This document shows, piece by piece, positions 19,137-26,531 of a stretch of DNA of 26,531 nucleotides (position 1 is the stretch's first letter; every line of letters begins with the position of its first letter). The notes below the pieces were generated by a model that saw nothing but the letters and a program-made list of their open reading frames with translations, did not search any database and was not told where the DNA came from. The stretch comes from Trichomonas tenax (lineage: Eukaryota > Parabasalia > Trichomonadida > Trichomonadidae), in assembly GCA_023091735.1 (NCBI GenBank), contig JALKBU010000731.1, positions 1 through 26,531 on the forward strand, read 5' to 3'. Made by a program: the position numbers and the translations under genes.

Positions 19137-20324
19137 ATGAGCCACGAGAGAATGTCTGTCGCTTCTGCCGTCATCCACGCGAACCCACAGAAGGATCAGT
19201 TTGGCGCCGCCATCGCACCAATCTACCAAACATCCACCTTCGTTTTCGATAACTGCGATCAGGGCGGAAACAGGTTCGCCGGCAAGGAGTCTGGCTACAT
19301 CTACACGAGACTCGGCAACCCAACAGTTGCCAACCTCGAAGGCAAGATTGCTTACCTCGAACACGCTGAGGCATGCGTCGCAGCTTCTTCGGGCATCGGA
19401 GCCATCGCAACAACAGTTTTGATAATCCTCAAGGCTGGCGACCACATCATTTCTGATGACACACTTTATGGCTGCACACACGCCCTCTTTGAGCACTCCT
19501 TACCCAAATTCGGAATCGAAGTTGACTTCATCAACACAGCGATCCCAGGAGAAGTCAAGAAGCACTTAAAGCCAAACACAAAGATCGTCTATTTCGAGAC
19601 ACCAGCCAACCCAACCCTCAAGATCATCGACATCGAACGTGTTGTTCAGGAGGCTCACTCCCAGCCAGGAGTCACCGTTATCATGGACAACACATTTTCA
19701 TCCCCAATTATCACAACACCAATCGACTTCGGTGTCGATGTTGTCGTCCACTCAGCCACAAAGTACATCAACGGTCACACAGATGTCGTTGCTGGTCTTA
19801 TCTGCGGCAAGGCTGACCTCCTCACACAGATCCGCATGGTCGGCATCAAGGATATCACCGGTTCCGTCATTTCTCCACACGACGCTTGGCTCATCACACG
19901 TGGCCTCGCCACACTTAACATCCGTGTTAAGGCTGAGTCAGAGAACGCCATGAAGGTCGCCACATTCCTCAGGAACCATCCAGCCGTTGAGCACGTCTAC
20001 TATCCAGGCTTCGAGGACCACGAGAACCACGAAGTTGCCAAGAAGCAGATGAAATACTACGGCTCTATGATCACATTCATCCTCAAGTCCGGACTCGAGG
20101 GTGGCAAGAAGCTTCTCAACAATCTTAAACTCGTTACACTTGCAGTTTCCCTCGGTGGCTGCGAGTCCCTCATCCAGCATCCAGCTTCCATGACACATGC
20201 CGTCGTTCCAAAAGAGGAGCGTGAGGCTGCAGGTATCACAGACGGCATGATCCGCATTTCCATCGGTATCGAAGATGCTGACGACCTTATCGCTGATTTC
20301 AAACAGGGCCTTGATGCTCTCTAA
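19137..20324 (+). CDS. mgl: methionine gamma-lyase (L-methioninase)
   Basis: A 395-residue PLP enzyme of the Cys/Met-metabolism family. It splits methionine (and homocysteine, cysteine) into a thiol or sulfide, ammonia and a 2-oxo acid. The Schiff-base lysine is K209 in SATKY, D184 (MDNTF) would hold the PLP ring nitrogen, Y56 and R58 (YIYTRLGNP) bind phosphate from the partner subunit, and Y111-G-C113 carries the cysteine typical of true methionine gamma-lyases rather than cystathionine lyases. The sequence is very close to T. vaginalis MGL as remembered and has the normal length. Codons are markedly GC-richer than neighbours, suggesting high expression. The family in these protists is thought to come from bacteria. 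Translation starts at the ATG after the initiator; the stop is in a TAAATAA context. Confidence 0.96.
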   Translation: MSHERMSVASAVIHANPQKDQFGAAIAPIYQTSTFVFDNCDQGGNRFAGKESGYIYTRLGNPTVANLEGKIAYLEHAEACVAASSGIGAIATTVLIILKAGDHIISDDTLYGCTHALFEHSLPKFGIEVDFINTAIPGEVKKHLKPNTKIVYFETPANPTLKIIDIERVVQEAHSQPGVTVIMDNTFSSPIITTPIDFGVDVVVHSATKYINGHTDVVAGLICGKADLLTQIRMVGIKDITGSVISPHDAWLITRGLATLNIRVKAESENAMKVATFLRNHPAVEHVYYPGFEDHENHEVAKKQMKYYGSMITFILKSGLEGGKKLLNNLKLVTLAVSLGGCESLIQHPASMTHAVVPKEEREAAGITDGMIRISIGIEDADDLIADFKQGLDAL

Positions 20325-20720
20325 ATAACTTTACAGAAATTCTGAAATTTTTCTAAAATCCTTCATCCATCTCGAAATCTATTTAAAGTTATTTACTTTT
20401 TCATTTGTTAGGTTGATCTATAACAAGAAATGAACCATTCCGATTTCATATTTTTATCATTATAAGATTGAGCAATAACTATACGGTCATTGGAATGTAT
20501 TCATCGAACTTAGTTCAAATTTTAACATAAAATACCTTCAAGAGTAAAATTATAAAATATCTTTGGAGATTACAAATTAATAATAAAGTCTCCAATTATT
20601 ACAAATCTCTTAATTTTCAAGAGAATTGCCACTGCTTTGGTTGATTAGGCCCTTTGTATCAAAAACGGATAATAAAAGTTTATTGGTAAAAATAACAATA
20701 TCAAATGAACAAATATACTA
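20325..20720. other. convergent spacer between mgl and the F-BAR-like gene
   Basis: About 400 bases of AT-rich 3'-flanking DNA between two convergent stop codons. No gene, repeat or clear signal beyond TAAA-type sequences is seen. Confidence 0.5.
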
Positions 20721-21995
20721 TCACTCATATGGAGGTCCGATGTAGGTCAAAGGAACTCTGGCCTTAACGTTGTTTGCAGTAATACACAAAACATCTGTTT
20801 CTGTATAATCAAAGACAACGACAATTGAGCCTTTCTTCAGCTTCATACCACCGTTCTTGTAGTCTTTCATAATACGGACGAGTTTTCTTGGATTTGTTTT
20901 TTTTCCGCTCAGATACTTGATCGGAACAAGGGCAGGTTCGTCTGTGTCTGTGACTGTAAGGTCAGCGACACCATTGTAGACGGAGTGAACAGTGACCAAA
21001 GTTCCTGCTGGAATTGAGATATCGCCTTCGAAATTCTGGACTGTGTAATCCTCGTATTTCGCAAGTTCGTCGGAGAAATATTCGGTAATAGGTATGAATT
21101 CTGTAATATCAATAGGCATATCTGGTGCTGAAAATTCGACAAATGTTAATTGTTCGGAAGTTCGAGAAAACAGCGGTGAGTTAAATTGCAGGTGATCAGC
21201 TTCGAAGTCGTAAATCTTTTCGATCTGTTTCATTTGCAGAGCGCATGATTTATTTAATCCAGCGAGAGTTTGAACGACTTGTGAGAACTCTTTCAACAGC
21301 ACGTTGACAGAATTCTGGCGTTCTATCTCTGCTTCCTCCCATATGGCCAAAGTGACGTTGTATTCCTCGTTAAACGTCAATCTTGCTTGATTAAGGACGT
21401 CCAAGGAGTTCTCGAGCGCCTTCTGGCAGTCGAGGAACACAGACTTAACCACTAAGAACTGCTCCTTCGTTTCTGGCGTGCGATCCGACTTAAACAAGTT
21501 ATACGCGTCTACCGCTTTATTAAAGGCAGTAGAGTACTGTTCTCTTGCAACTTCGTACGCGTGATGCTTCTGCTTGAGTGTTTCGATGCTTTTCTCGTAG
21601 TTTGAAGTCATTCTTTGGCTTCCTTTCGTATATAGATTTTTGATTTCTGTGAATTTCGACAAAAATATGTCATCAAGTTTCTTGACGAAAAAGGAGACGT
21701 TGTCGGGATCAATGATGGACAAAAACATCGCATCCATGATCTCTTTCAGTCTCGTTTCATATCCTTTTCCTTCTTCTTTCTTTCTCTTGAAAATCGACTT
21801 CCCAACTTTGATGCTGATCTCTTTCGGCAGACTTTTGTATTTCTTGTTAAGTTCCGCTTGAATGTTGTCGGTGGATGTCTTAAAGTGGCTCAAAGAGTCG
21901 ATAATCGTGTTCATCAGGTCGATGTTCGTCTTCACAGCTTGTTGCAGCTGAGCGAAAGACTCTTCATACACTAAGTTGAGTTTAATATTCTTCAT
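20721..21995 (-). CDS. F-BAR-like protein with two SH3-like C-terminal domains
   Basis: A 424-residue protein. Residues about 1-270 form a long charged helical region (FAQLQQAVKTNIDLMNTI, KGSQRMTSNYEKSIETL, then ENSLDVLNQARLTFNEEYN) with the layout of an F-BAR domain of the PACSIN/CIP4 kind, which bends membranes as a dimer. Two beta-rich SH3-like units follow: about 314-369 (YEDYTVQNFEGDISIPAG, ALVPIKYL) and 370-424 (RIMKDYKNGGMKLKKGS, ARVPLTYIGP). Both keep the DY and P-x-x-Y ends of the SH3 fold, but the binding-groove Trp is absent in each, so ordinary proline-peptide binding is doubtful. It probably acts in endocytosis or cortical actin remodelling (inference). The start is the only ATG at the head of the helical region. 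The stop is TGA followed at once by TAG. Confidence 0.75.
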   Translation of the reverse strand: MKNIKLNLVYEESFAQLQQAVKTNIDLMNTIIDSLSHFKTSTDNIQAELNKKYKSLPKEISIKVGKSIFKRKKEEGKGYETRLKEIMDAMFLSIIDPDNVSFFVKKLDDIFLSKFTEIKNLYTKGSQRMTSNYEKSIETLKQKHHAYEVAREQYSTAFNKAVDAYNLFKSDRTPETKEQFLVVKSVFLDCQKALENSLDVLNQARLTFNEEYNVTLAIWEEAEIERQNSVNVLLKEFSQVVQTLAGLNKSCALQMKQIEKIYDFEADHLQFNSPLFSRTSEQLTFVEFSAPDMPIDITEFIPITEYFSDELAKYEDYTVQNFEGDISIPAGTLVTVHSVYNGVADLTVTDTDEPALVPIKYLSGKKTNPRKLVRIMKDYKNGGMKLKKGSIVVVFDYTETDVLCITANNVKARVPLTYIGPPYE

Positions 21996-22083
21996 TTATT
22001 TTTTTTCAGAAATTCATTAGTTTACATTTGATCAATTGATTTCAGATAGAAACAGGGACTAATCAGCGTGCCGTGATTAAAAT

Positions 22084-22281
22084 ATTTTATGTCAAAAAGC
22101 TTTCAAAAATCGATGATTACATGTCATAATAATTCTCAAATCTAAAAATTTACGCGACAAATTCCTTCTCAAAAAATTAAATACAGAGTTTACATGTCAA
22201 AAAATATCAATTAAATTTTACATGACATATTACACCCAAACTTATGAATTTATATGACAAAAGATAAAAATTTACATCCCA
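22084..22281. repeat. array of seven degenerate TTTACATGTCA motifs
   Basis: Seven variants of one motif, all in the same orientation, end at 22094 (TTTTATGTCA), 22126 (TTACATGTCA), 22159 (TTTACGCGACA), 22199 (TTTACATGTCA), 22227 (TTTACATGACA), 22259 (TTTATATGACA) and 22281 (TTTACATCCCA). Spacings are 32, 33, 40, 28, 32 and 22 bases. The array starts about 90 bases upstream of the F-BAR-like start and is likely regulatory or a decayed short repeat. Confidence 0.6.
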
Positions 22282-22563
22282 TAAATTACTATTTATTTGG
22301 CAAAAATATATTCGTTTAGAAATTTTAAAAATCCTTTTTCTCAGTTATACTAACTAAATCCGAAATACACACACGATAATCAATCAAATTCTTTCTATTT
22401 ATTTCTGAGATTCGAAAATTTAATATTTTTTTTTAATTTTATCAATGATATACATGGATGCTATACGTTGCGTTGGTAAAACAGTTGTATGATTGTACAA
22501 AGGAATTATTTAATATCATGGATTAGATGCAAGAAGACTTAACAAAACAGATCAATATTAGAT

Positions 22564-22983
22564 TTACTCATCTTCCTTCTCGTGAACAGTAATGCCTTCA
22601 ATCTTACAAAGATATAAAGAAGCAAATGGTCCCCAGCCTTGGTTGATGACGATTTTAACGCCATAAGTGGTACTTCTAAGACTAAGCTGATGTGTTTCTT
22701 GCTGCTTGATTGGCTGTGCTGGAAGATTGAACGAATCAATTTCAATCCACTGAGTTAAATCTTTATCTGTTGCAGCATAAATAATAACAGAGCGAACCTT
22801 TCCTGTTATAGTCGTTATTCTTACGATTTGCGCTGGATTCTTGAATTTTAATACACATTCCTGTGGATAGAGGCCTGTTGTTGTCCAAAACGTCGTCTCA
22901 TCTGGATCTATGACGTTAGAAGGTGGATACAAGTCATCGCATGACGTAGCATAGAAAAGCTCCAAAGGAAGACTTATCGCCAT
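22564..22983 (-). CDS. intraflagellar transport protein IFT25 (HSPB11)-like
   Basis: A 139-residue single-domain protein with the galactose-binding-like jelly-roll fold of IFT25. The diagnostic stretch PPSNVIDPDETTFWTTTGLYPQE is nearly the same as in animal HSPB11 (which has ENIIDGNPETFWTTTG), followed by CVLKF, DLTQWIEID and the C-terminal GPFASLYLCKIEGITV. IFT25 pairs with IFT27 in the IFT-B complex that carries cargo along flagella and is also tied to BBSome exit. Length equals the family norm (about 140). The ATG at 22983 is followed directly by domain sequence. The stop overlaps TAAA. Its presence confirms a flagellate host. Confidence 0.93.
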   Translation of the reverse strand: MAISLPLELFYATSCDDLYPPSNVIDPDETTFWTTTGLYPQECVLKFKNPAQIVRITTITGKVRSVIIYAATDKDLTQWIEIDSFNLPAQPIKQQETHQLSLRSTTYGVKIVINQGWGPFASLYLCKIEGITVHEKEDE

Positions 22984-23517
22984 TTATTTTTATATTATTA
23001 TGGGGGATCCCCTTCTTAACAAAAATCCATCAATGTAAAGTGACAAAATATTAAGAATATCAAAATTATATCAACACTTGAAAACATTCTCACTCATCTT
23101 GCCATAATATGAAAATCACTTTTTTGCAATAAAAATATTATTGAATATCAAAATCTGCAATTGTGAATAATCTCATTCTATTTACTTTATTGTAGGCATC
23201 ACTTTTTATAATATAAGAACGCATATAAATAGCAATATTTTTTCAAATGAAAAATATTTAACAACAATTAACAATAATATAGGAAATGAACATATTGACC
23301 ACATACTTTCATTATACAAAACAAACATTTGTCAATATGTTTGATCTCTATTCAGAATTAAAATAAACAATATACGCGCGGCAGATGAAAGCTAACCAAC
23401 ACATTAATATACATTCAATGGTTTGCTCGAAAATGATTCGAATAATTTTTTTTGATAAAATTATAACAGATTTTGTTATAAATTACATAGTATAATGCTA
23501 TTGGAAAGTATTGTGAC
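22984..23517. other. intergenic region, AT-rich
   Basis: No gene. AAAGTGACAAAA (23038-23049) and CATCACTTTTTATAA (23198-23212) resemble initiator-type sequences but do not sit just before an ATG of a supported gene. Confidence 0.45.
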
Positions 23518-24669
23518 TCATACCTCGATTGCATTTTCTTCTTCATTATGAATTAATTTATCTGAATCATCGAGGCAGCTTTCACCAGCAGTTGTTGTGT
23601 CTTCTCTGCAGCAACTCGAAACACCGATGTTGTGATGTACGCAGGCTCCATAAACCATTATACAGAAGCCAATAACTTGTATGAAAGAATATGGAGTCCA
23701 AGCTTCGCCTGCTCTTAGATATCTCTCTTCATACTTCGTGCCAACGACATACCAATAGATGGATAGCTGCACGATCCACACAAAGACAATAGTTAGCTGA
23801 TCGAAGACCATTCTTGAGACAGCAGAAGCGCGACTTGTTATTTGGAGACCTAAAATAGTCCAAACACTAAAAACAGCGACAGAAACGATGGATAACAACA
23901 AAATACTCCAGCTTCCCCACACCATGGAGAATGTGTCCTTCATGCCATCTATTGGTAGCAAGAAAGTGGAGAAAATGAGCGACCAGATGCCATTCAAGCC
24001 TGTTAATTCGACCGGTGATATTACTGCTGTTTTCATGACTTTTTCTTCAATAAGCATCGATATTGCCTGAAGGGACTTCGAGAGTGTTCTAATTATCACG
24101 AAAAATGCGATTGTTTGCGCGCTGGCGACTTTGTGCGTTGATTTACTGCCATTTAAGAATGCTGAGATTGTTACGAAGACGATAGAGACTAAAGTAAGAT
24201 AAACTCCGATCTTTTGATGCCTTTTCAGTGGCTTTTTCAAGTAATATGTCGAAATTAAAGCTCCAAATACTAATGTAGAGCTTCTAAGCATGAGAGAGAC
24301 AGAGTAATTTATGTACAATGACGAAATATTACTAAGCGTACCGGCAGAAAGGTTGAAAAATGTTGCAATCGCGAGATATAAAAATGGTTTGATAAATTGC
24401 TTGTTTTTGTACTTCGCTATCATCCCAATAGGGTGCATAACGAACGAGTAAACGAATACAAGGAACATACTTAAAGAACCAAGCCAAGTGAAATAATATG
24501 GTTTATGAAACTTCTTTTCGCCGTTTTCTCCGCTTCCTTTGCACTCGAAGAGGAATTTCTGTATGATGTGAACTGATGCACCTACTGTTGGCATTAATAA
24601 CATCGCACAAAAATTCATCTTCAGAAAACCAAATGAAAAGATGAACAAAAACTCAAAGTTTTCTAACAT
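23518..24669 (-). CDS. SLC35F6-like drug/metabolite-type transporter
   Basis: A 383-residue membrane protein with about ten hydrophobic helices and hydrophilic tails, matching the SLC35F6 branch of the nucleotide-sugar/drug-metabolite transporter superfamily. Family-like features are SVSLMLRSSTLVFGALIS (the SSTLV segment), AISMLIEEKVMK, VELTGLNGIWSL, SRASAVSRMVFDQLTIV and the final YSFIQVIGFCIMVYGACV. SLC35F6 is a lysosomal or mitochondrial membrane protein in animals; the substrate is unknown, so none is proposed here. The C-terminal tail is acidic with a Cys-Cys pair (VSSCCRED). The ATG at 24669 is the first in frame, preceded by TTTCTGTTAG. The stop is TGA. Confidence 0.82.
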   Translation of the reverse strand: MLENFEFLFIFSFGFLKMNFCAMLLMPTVGASVHIIQKFLFECKGSGENGEKKFHKPYYFTWLGSLSMFLVFVYSFVMHPIGMIAKYKNKQFIKPFLYLAIATFFNLSAGTLSNISSLYINYSVSLMLRSSTLVFGALISTYYLKKPLKRHQKIGVYLTLVSIVFVTISAFLNGSKSTHKVASAQTIAFFVIIRTLSKSLQAISMLIEEKVMKTAVISPVELTGLNGIWSLIFSTFLLPIDGMKDTFSMVWGSWSILLLSIVSVAVFSVWTILGLQITSRASAVSRMVFDQLTIVFVWIVQLSIYWYVVGTKYEERYLRAGEAWTPYSFIQVIGFCIMVYGACVHHNIGVSSCCREDTTTAGESCLDDSDKLIHNEEENAIEV

Positions 24670-24821
24670 CTAACAGAAATTTTTATTTAAAAATAAACTA
24701 TATGTACATACAAATATAATAATCTGAAATTTCCAAAAAAACTGATACATAGCTAGTGAATGCCAGAGCTTCCTTAATATCATTTAGAGTCACAGTTTGT
24801 GGATTTCCAATTTGATATTAT

Positions 24822-26138
24822 TTAGAAAGCTGAGGCAATACGTCTTATTTGCGCAAATATTTGCGTATTCTCTGGGAGCCCGAGATCAACTGGTGAGAGC
24901 TGAGGAATTGAATCCGTTAATGATTTTGCAATCGCTTCAGCTGGTAGAATAAAGAGCTTTGAGTCATCTATATCCATGATAGAGAACTGCTTTGTCTTAA
25001 TGAGATTCTCTAACGCTGGAATAATCTCTGGACAATCATTTCTTGCATTAGCAACAAATAATTGGGCTTTCTTTTCATTTCCTTGAAGGAGAACGTTCAA
25101 AATAAGATTAAACCACGCCTCGGTGCATCTAATGTCGAGATACAAAGCTCTCTGATAAGCCATGATACTATCTTCAAATTGTTCATTCTTGGAGTAAATT
25201 GAGCCCATCATACACCAGTAGTATGGCGATATCGACATCTCTTGGAGACACTGCGTTAGATTTTCGTAAGCCGATCTGTTATCCTCAATGGCCAAACATA
25301 TTCTTCCGCAAATAAGATTAACAGTAGGTATTTTCTTGAATTTCGCTGGCATCATTGAAATGAAGTTGAGTGCCTTCTTAAAATTCGATGTTTGCTTTCC
25401 ATCTAAATACAAACACCACAAATAAGACTGTATGACGTTATCATTGTCGGGAAACTTGGTATAAAGCTGGTTAAACATGTTAATTGCTTGTGTGTAAATG
25501 CCGGCAGCCAAGTATGACGTCGCAACTTGTAAATCTACATCGTATTTCTGCAAATAGCTGGGAAGATAGTCGTACAGCTGGTTGAAGCAACTGATGGACT
25601 CGTTGTGATATCCCAGTAAGCGGTATGAGATTCCAAGCCTAAACAATAGTTCGAACGAATTTTCAACGCCTAGGTTTTGCGACATACACAGTGTGTAAAA
25701 TATGACTGACTTGTCATGGTAGTCAAAATACTGATACAAAGAGCCGATGACGAGAGGATGATAAGGGCTGATAAAATTTAGCGGTAGCGGGAGGCTGTCC
25801 ATTAAAATGAAGGCCGTAGTGTAGTCGCATATCGCAATATAGCAGAGGACAGCCTGCAACTTCAAGTTTTGATCCTGTTCAAAATTAAAATCACTCTGAA
25901 TCTCCTTAATTCGGGACAAAATTATATCGAACGAGTTTGCAAGTTCAGGGTGCGGTATTTTGCAAAAAGAGATATCCTTGGAATACCCGATTGCGCGTTG
26001 CATGGCGTTGAAAGATTGCAATGAAAGGCTCGCTATGTCGGAAAGCTGCGCGGCTTTGGAGAACACGTCAGACATCAACGACGAAAGCTCTTCAATCTTC
26101 ACTGAGGACTCTTCTACAAACGCCTGCGCGCGATTCAT
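24822..26138 (-). CDS. TPR protein similar to Cyc8/Ssn6 corepressor TPR domain
   Basis: A 438-residue protein with about eight tetratricopeptide repeats at roughly 85-365. Several segments follow the order of the yeast Cyc8 (Ssn6)/UTX repeats: ENSFELLFRLGISYRLLGYH then CFNQLYDYLP, and RSAYENLTQCL followed by SPYYWCMMGSIYSKNEQF and DSIMAYQRALYLDIRCTEAWFNL. Cyc8 works with Tup1 as a transcriptional corepressor; UTX is a related demethylase. Here the flanking Gln-rich, Pro-rich and JmjC regions are absent, leaving a 75-residue helical head and a short tail. Function as a corepressor scaffold is inference; a general TPR adaptor is the alternative. The ATG at 26138 follows CTTTATAAAAGA. The stop overlaps TAAA. 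Confidence 0.78.
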   Translation of the reverse strand: MNRAQAFVEESSVKIEELSSLMSDVFSKAAQLSDIASLSLQSFNAMQRAIGYSKDISFCKIPHPELANSFDIILSRIKEIQSDFNFEQDQNLKLQAVLCYIAICDYTTAFILMDSLPLPLNFISPYHPLVIGSLYQYFDYHDKSVIFYTLCMSQNLGVENSFELLFRLGISYRLLGYHNESISCFNQLYDYLPSYLQKYDVDLQVATSYLAAGIYTQAINMFNQLYTKFPDNDNVIQSYLWCLYLDGKQTSNFKKALNFISMMPAKFKKIPTVNLICGRICLAIEDNRSAYENLTQCLQEMSISPYYWCMMGSIYSKNEQFEDSIMAYQRALYLDIRCTEAWFNLILNVLLQGNEKKAQLFVANARNDCPEIIPALENLIKTKQFSIMDIDDSKLFILPAEAIAKSLTDSIPQLSPVDLGLPENTQIFAQIRRIASAF

Positions 26139-26303
26139 TCTTTTATAAAGATTTTAATTTTTTTTCTTTTTACATTGGAAAAAGAGGGAAAATAGTAATA
26201 CGATTAAAAACTGACAACCACGAAAAAATTTAATATTTTTAAGGTATATTTTTAAATGCTGCTCGAGGTGAAATATATGAATATTGAAATAAAATTCCTG
26301 CTT

Positions 26304-26323
26304 AACGTCATCATGATGATGTT
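26304..26323. promoter_or_regulatory. 20-bp near-perfect palindrome
   Basis: AACGTCATCATGATGATGTT pairs with itself at nine of ten positions. It lies about 165 bases upstream of the TPR gene and contains ACGTCA, like a bZIP-type half site. A role is inferred only from symmetry and position. Confidence 0.35.
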
Positions 26324-26367
26324 ATCTTTCAATTGTAAATTTCTGAGTCTATGACAAAAGTGAACAT

Positions 26368-26460
26368 CAAAAAGTGACGGGCGAACCTTAAAGTTACTTT
26401 TATAAATAAACTGTCACTTTTTGCGCGGGCAAATTGTCACCTTTATAAAAAGTGTCATAA
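26368..26460. promoter_or_regulatory. cluster of GTCACTTTT elements with inverted repeat
   Basis: CAAAAAGTGAC (26368-26378) and GTCACTTTTTG (26413-26423) are a perfect 11-base inverted repeat. A further TTGTCACC and AAAAGTGTCA follow by 26456, and CGCGGGC gives an unusual GC patch. The strand-symmetric initiator-like sequences suggest a promoter region, perhaps for a gene beyond the window. No ATG follows on the plus strand before the window ends. Confidence 0.4.
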
Positions 26461-26531
26461 ATATCTTTGTTGTCTAACCAATACATCCAGGTTAGTGTTG
26501 TTGACGAGCCACAACTCTATCATCAACGAGC

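Noticed and set aside
19119..19496. Long antisense frames over the methionine gamma-lyase gene
   Set aside because: They are shadows of a GC-richer, codon-biased gene on the other strand.
1..26531. Search for introns (GTAYGT with ACTAACACACAG)
   Set aside because: No full trichomonad-type intron motif was seen, and all intact genes are open without splicing.
1..26531. tRNA, rRNA, transposon or CRISPR features
   Set aside because: No T-loop/anticodon arrangement, rRNA segment, transposase motif, terminal repeats or regular repeat-spacer array could be recognised by eye.

Overview
The window looks like a piece of nuclear genome from a parabasalid protist, most likely Tritrichomonas or a close relative. 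The reasons are: a methionine gamma-lyase that closely matches the Trichomonas vaginalis enzyme as I remember it; short intronless genes in AT-rich spacers; an initiator-type TCAYTW element just upstream of some start codons; stop codons that run straight into TAAA; a Cys-rich beta-helix surface protein with a C-terminal membrane anchor, a type abundant in trichomonads; and flagellar and microtubule genes (IFT25, CLASP, LC8). The species is inferred. No organelle, viral or transposon genes were recognised.

Layout: 1-1122 is AT-rich with one small uncertain ORF, one decayed fragment and copies of a TTTACATGTCA motif. It leads into a PH-AGC (Akt-like) kinase (1123-2415, +). A CLASP-type TOG protein follows (3386-5257, -), then a heavily decayed gene (5831-6426, -), a CLN3/battenin-like gene interrupted by one TGA (6874-7938, -) and a PTB-like RNA-binding protein (8549-9841, -). 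Next are a beta-helix surface protein (10450-11661, +), a small RRM protein and an unknown coiled-coil protein that share a 41-bp divergent promoter (11862-12700), an eIF4E/4EHP-like protein (12908-13474, -), and a convergent LC8 and UBAC2-like pair (14145-15260). 15874-16676 (-) is a broken surface-protein-like gene, followed by about 2.4 kb without a gene. Methionine gamma-lyase is at 19137-20324 (+). The right end is a run of minus-strand genes: F-BAR/SH3-like, IFT25, SLC35F6-like transporter and Cyc8/Ssn6-like TPR protein.

These are housekeeping and cell-biology genes with separate jobs (signalling, cytoskeleton and flagella, RNA handling, membrane and ER function, sulfur amino-acid catabolism). 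I see no operon-like system. The most interesting signals are the recurring palindromic intergenic motif, including a seven-copy array near 22.1-22.3 kb, the in-frame TGA at the conserved Trp of CLN3, an eIF4E homologue that has lost a cap-stacking Trp, and several gene remnants in different states of decay.
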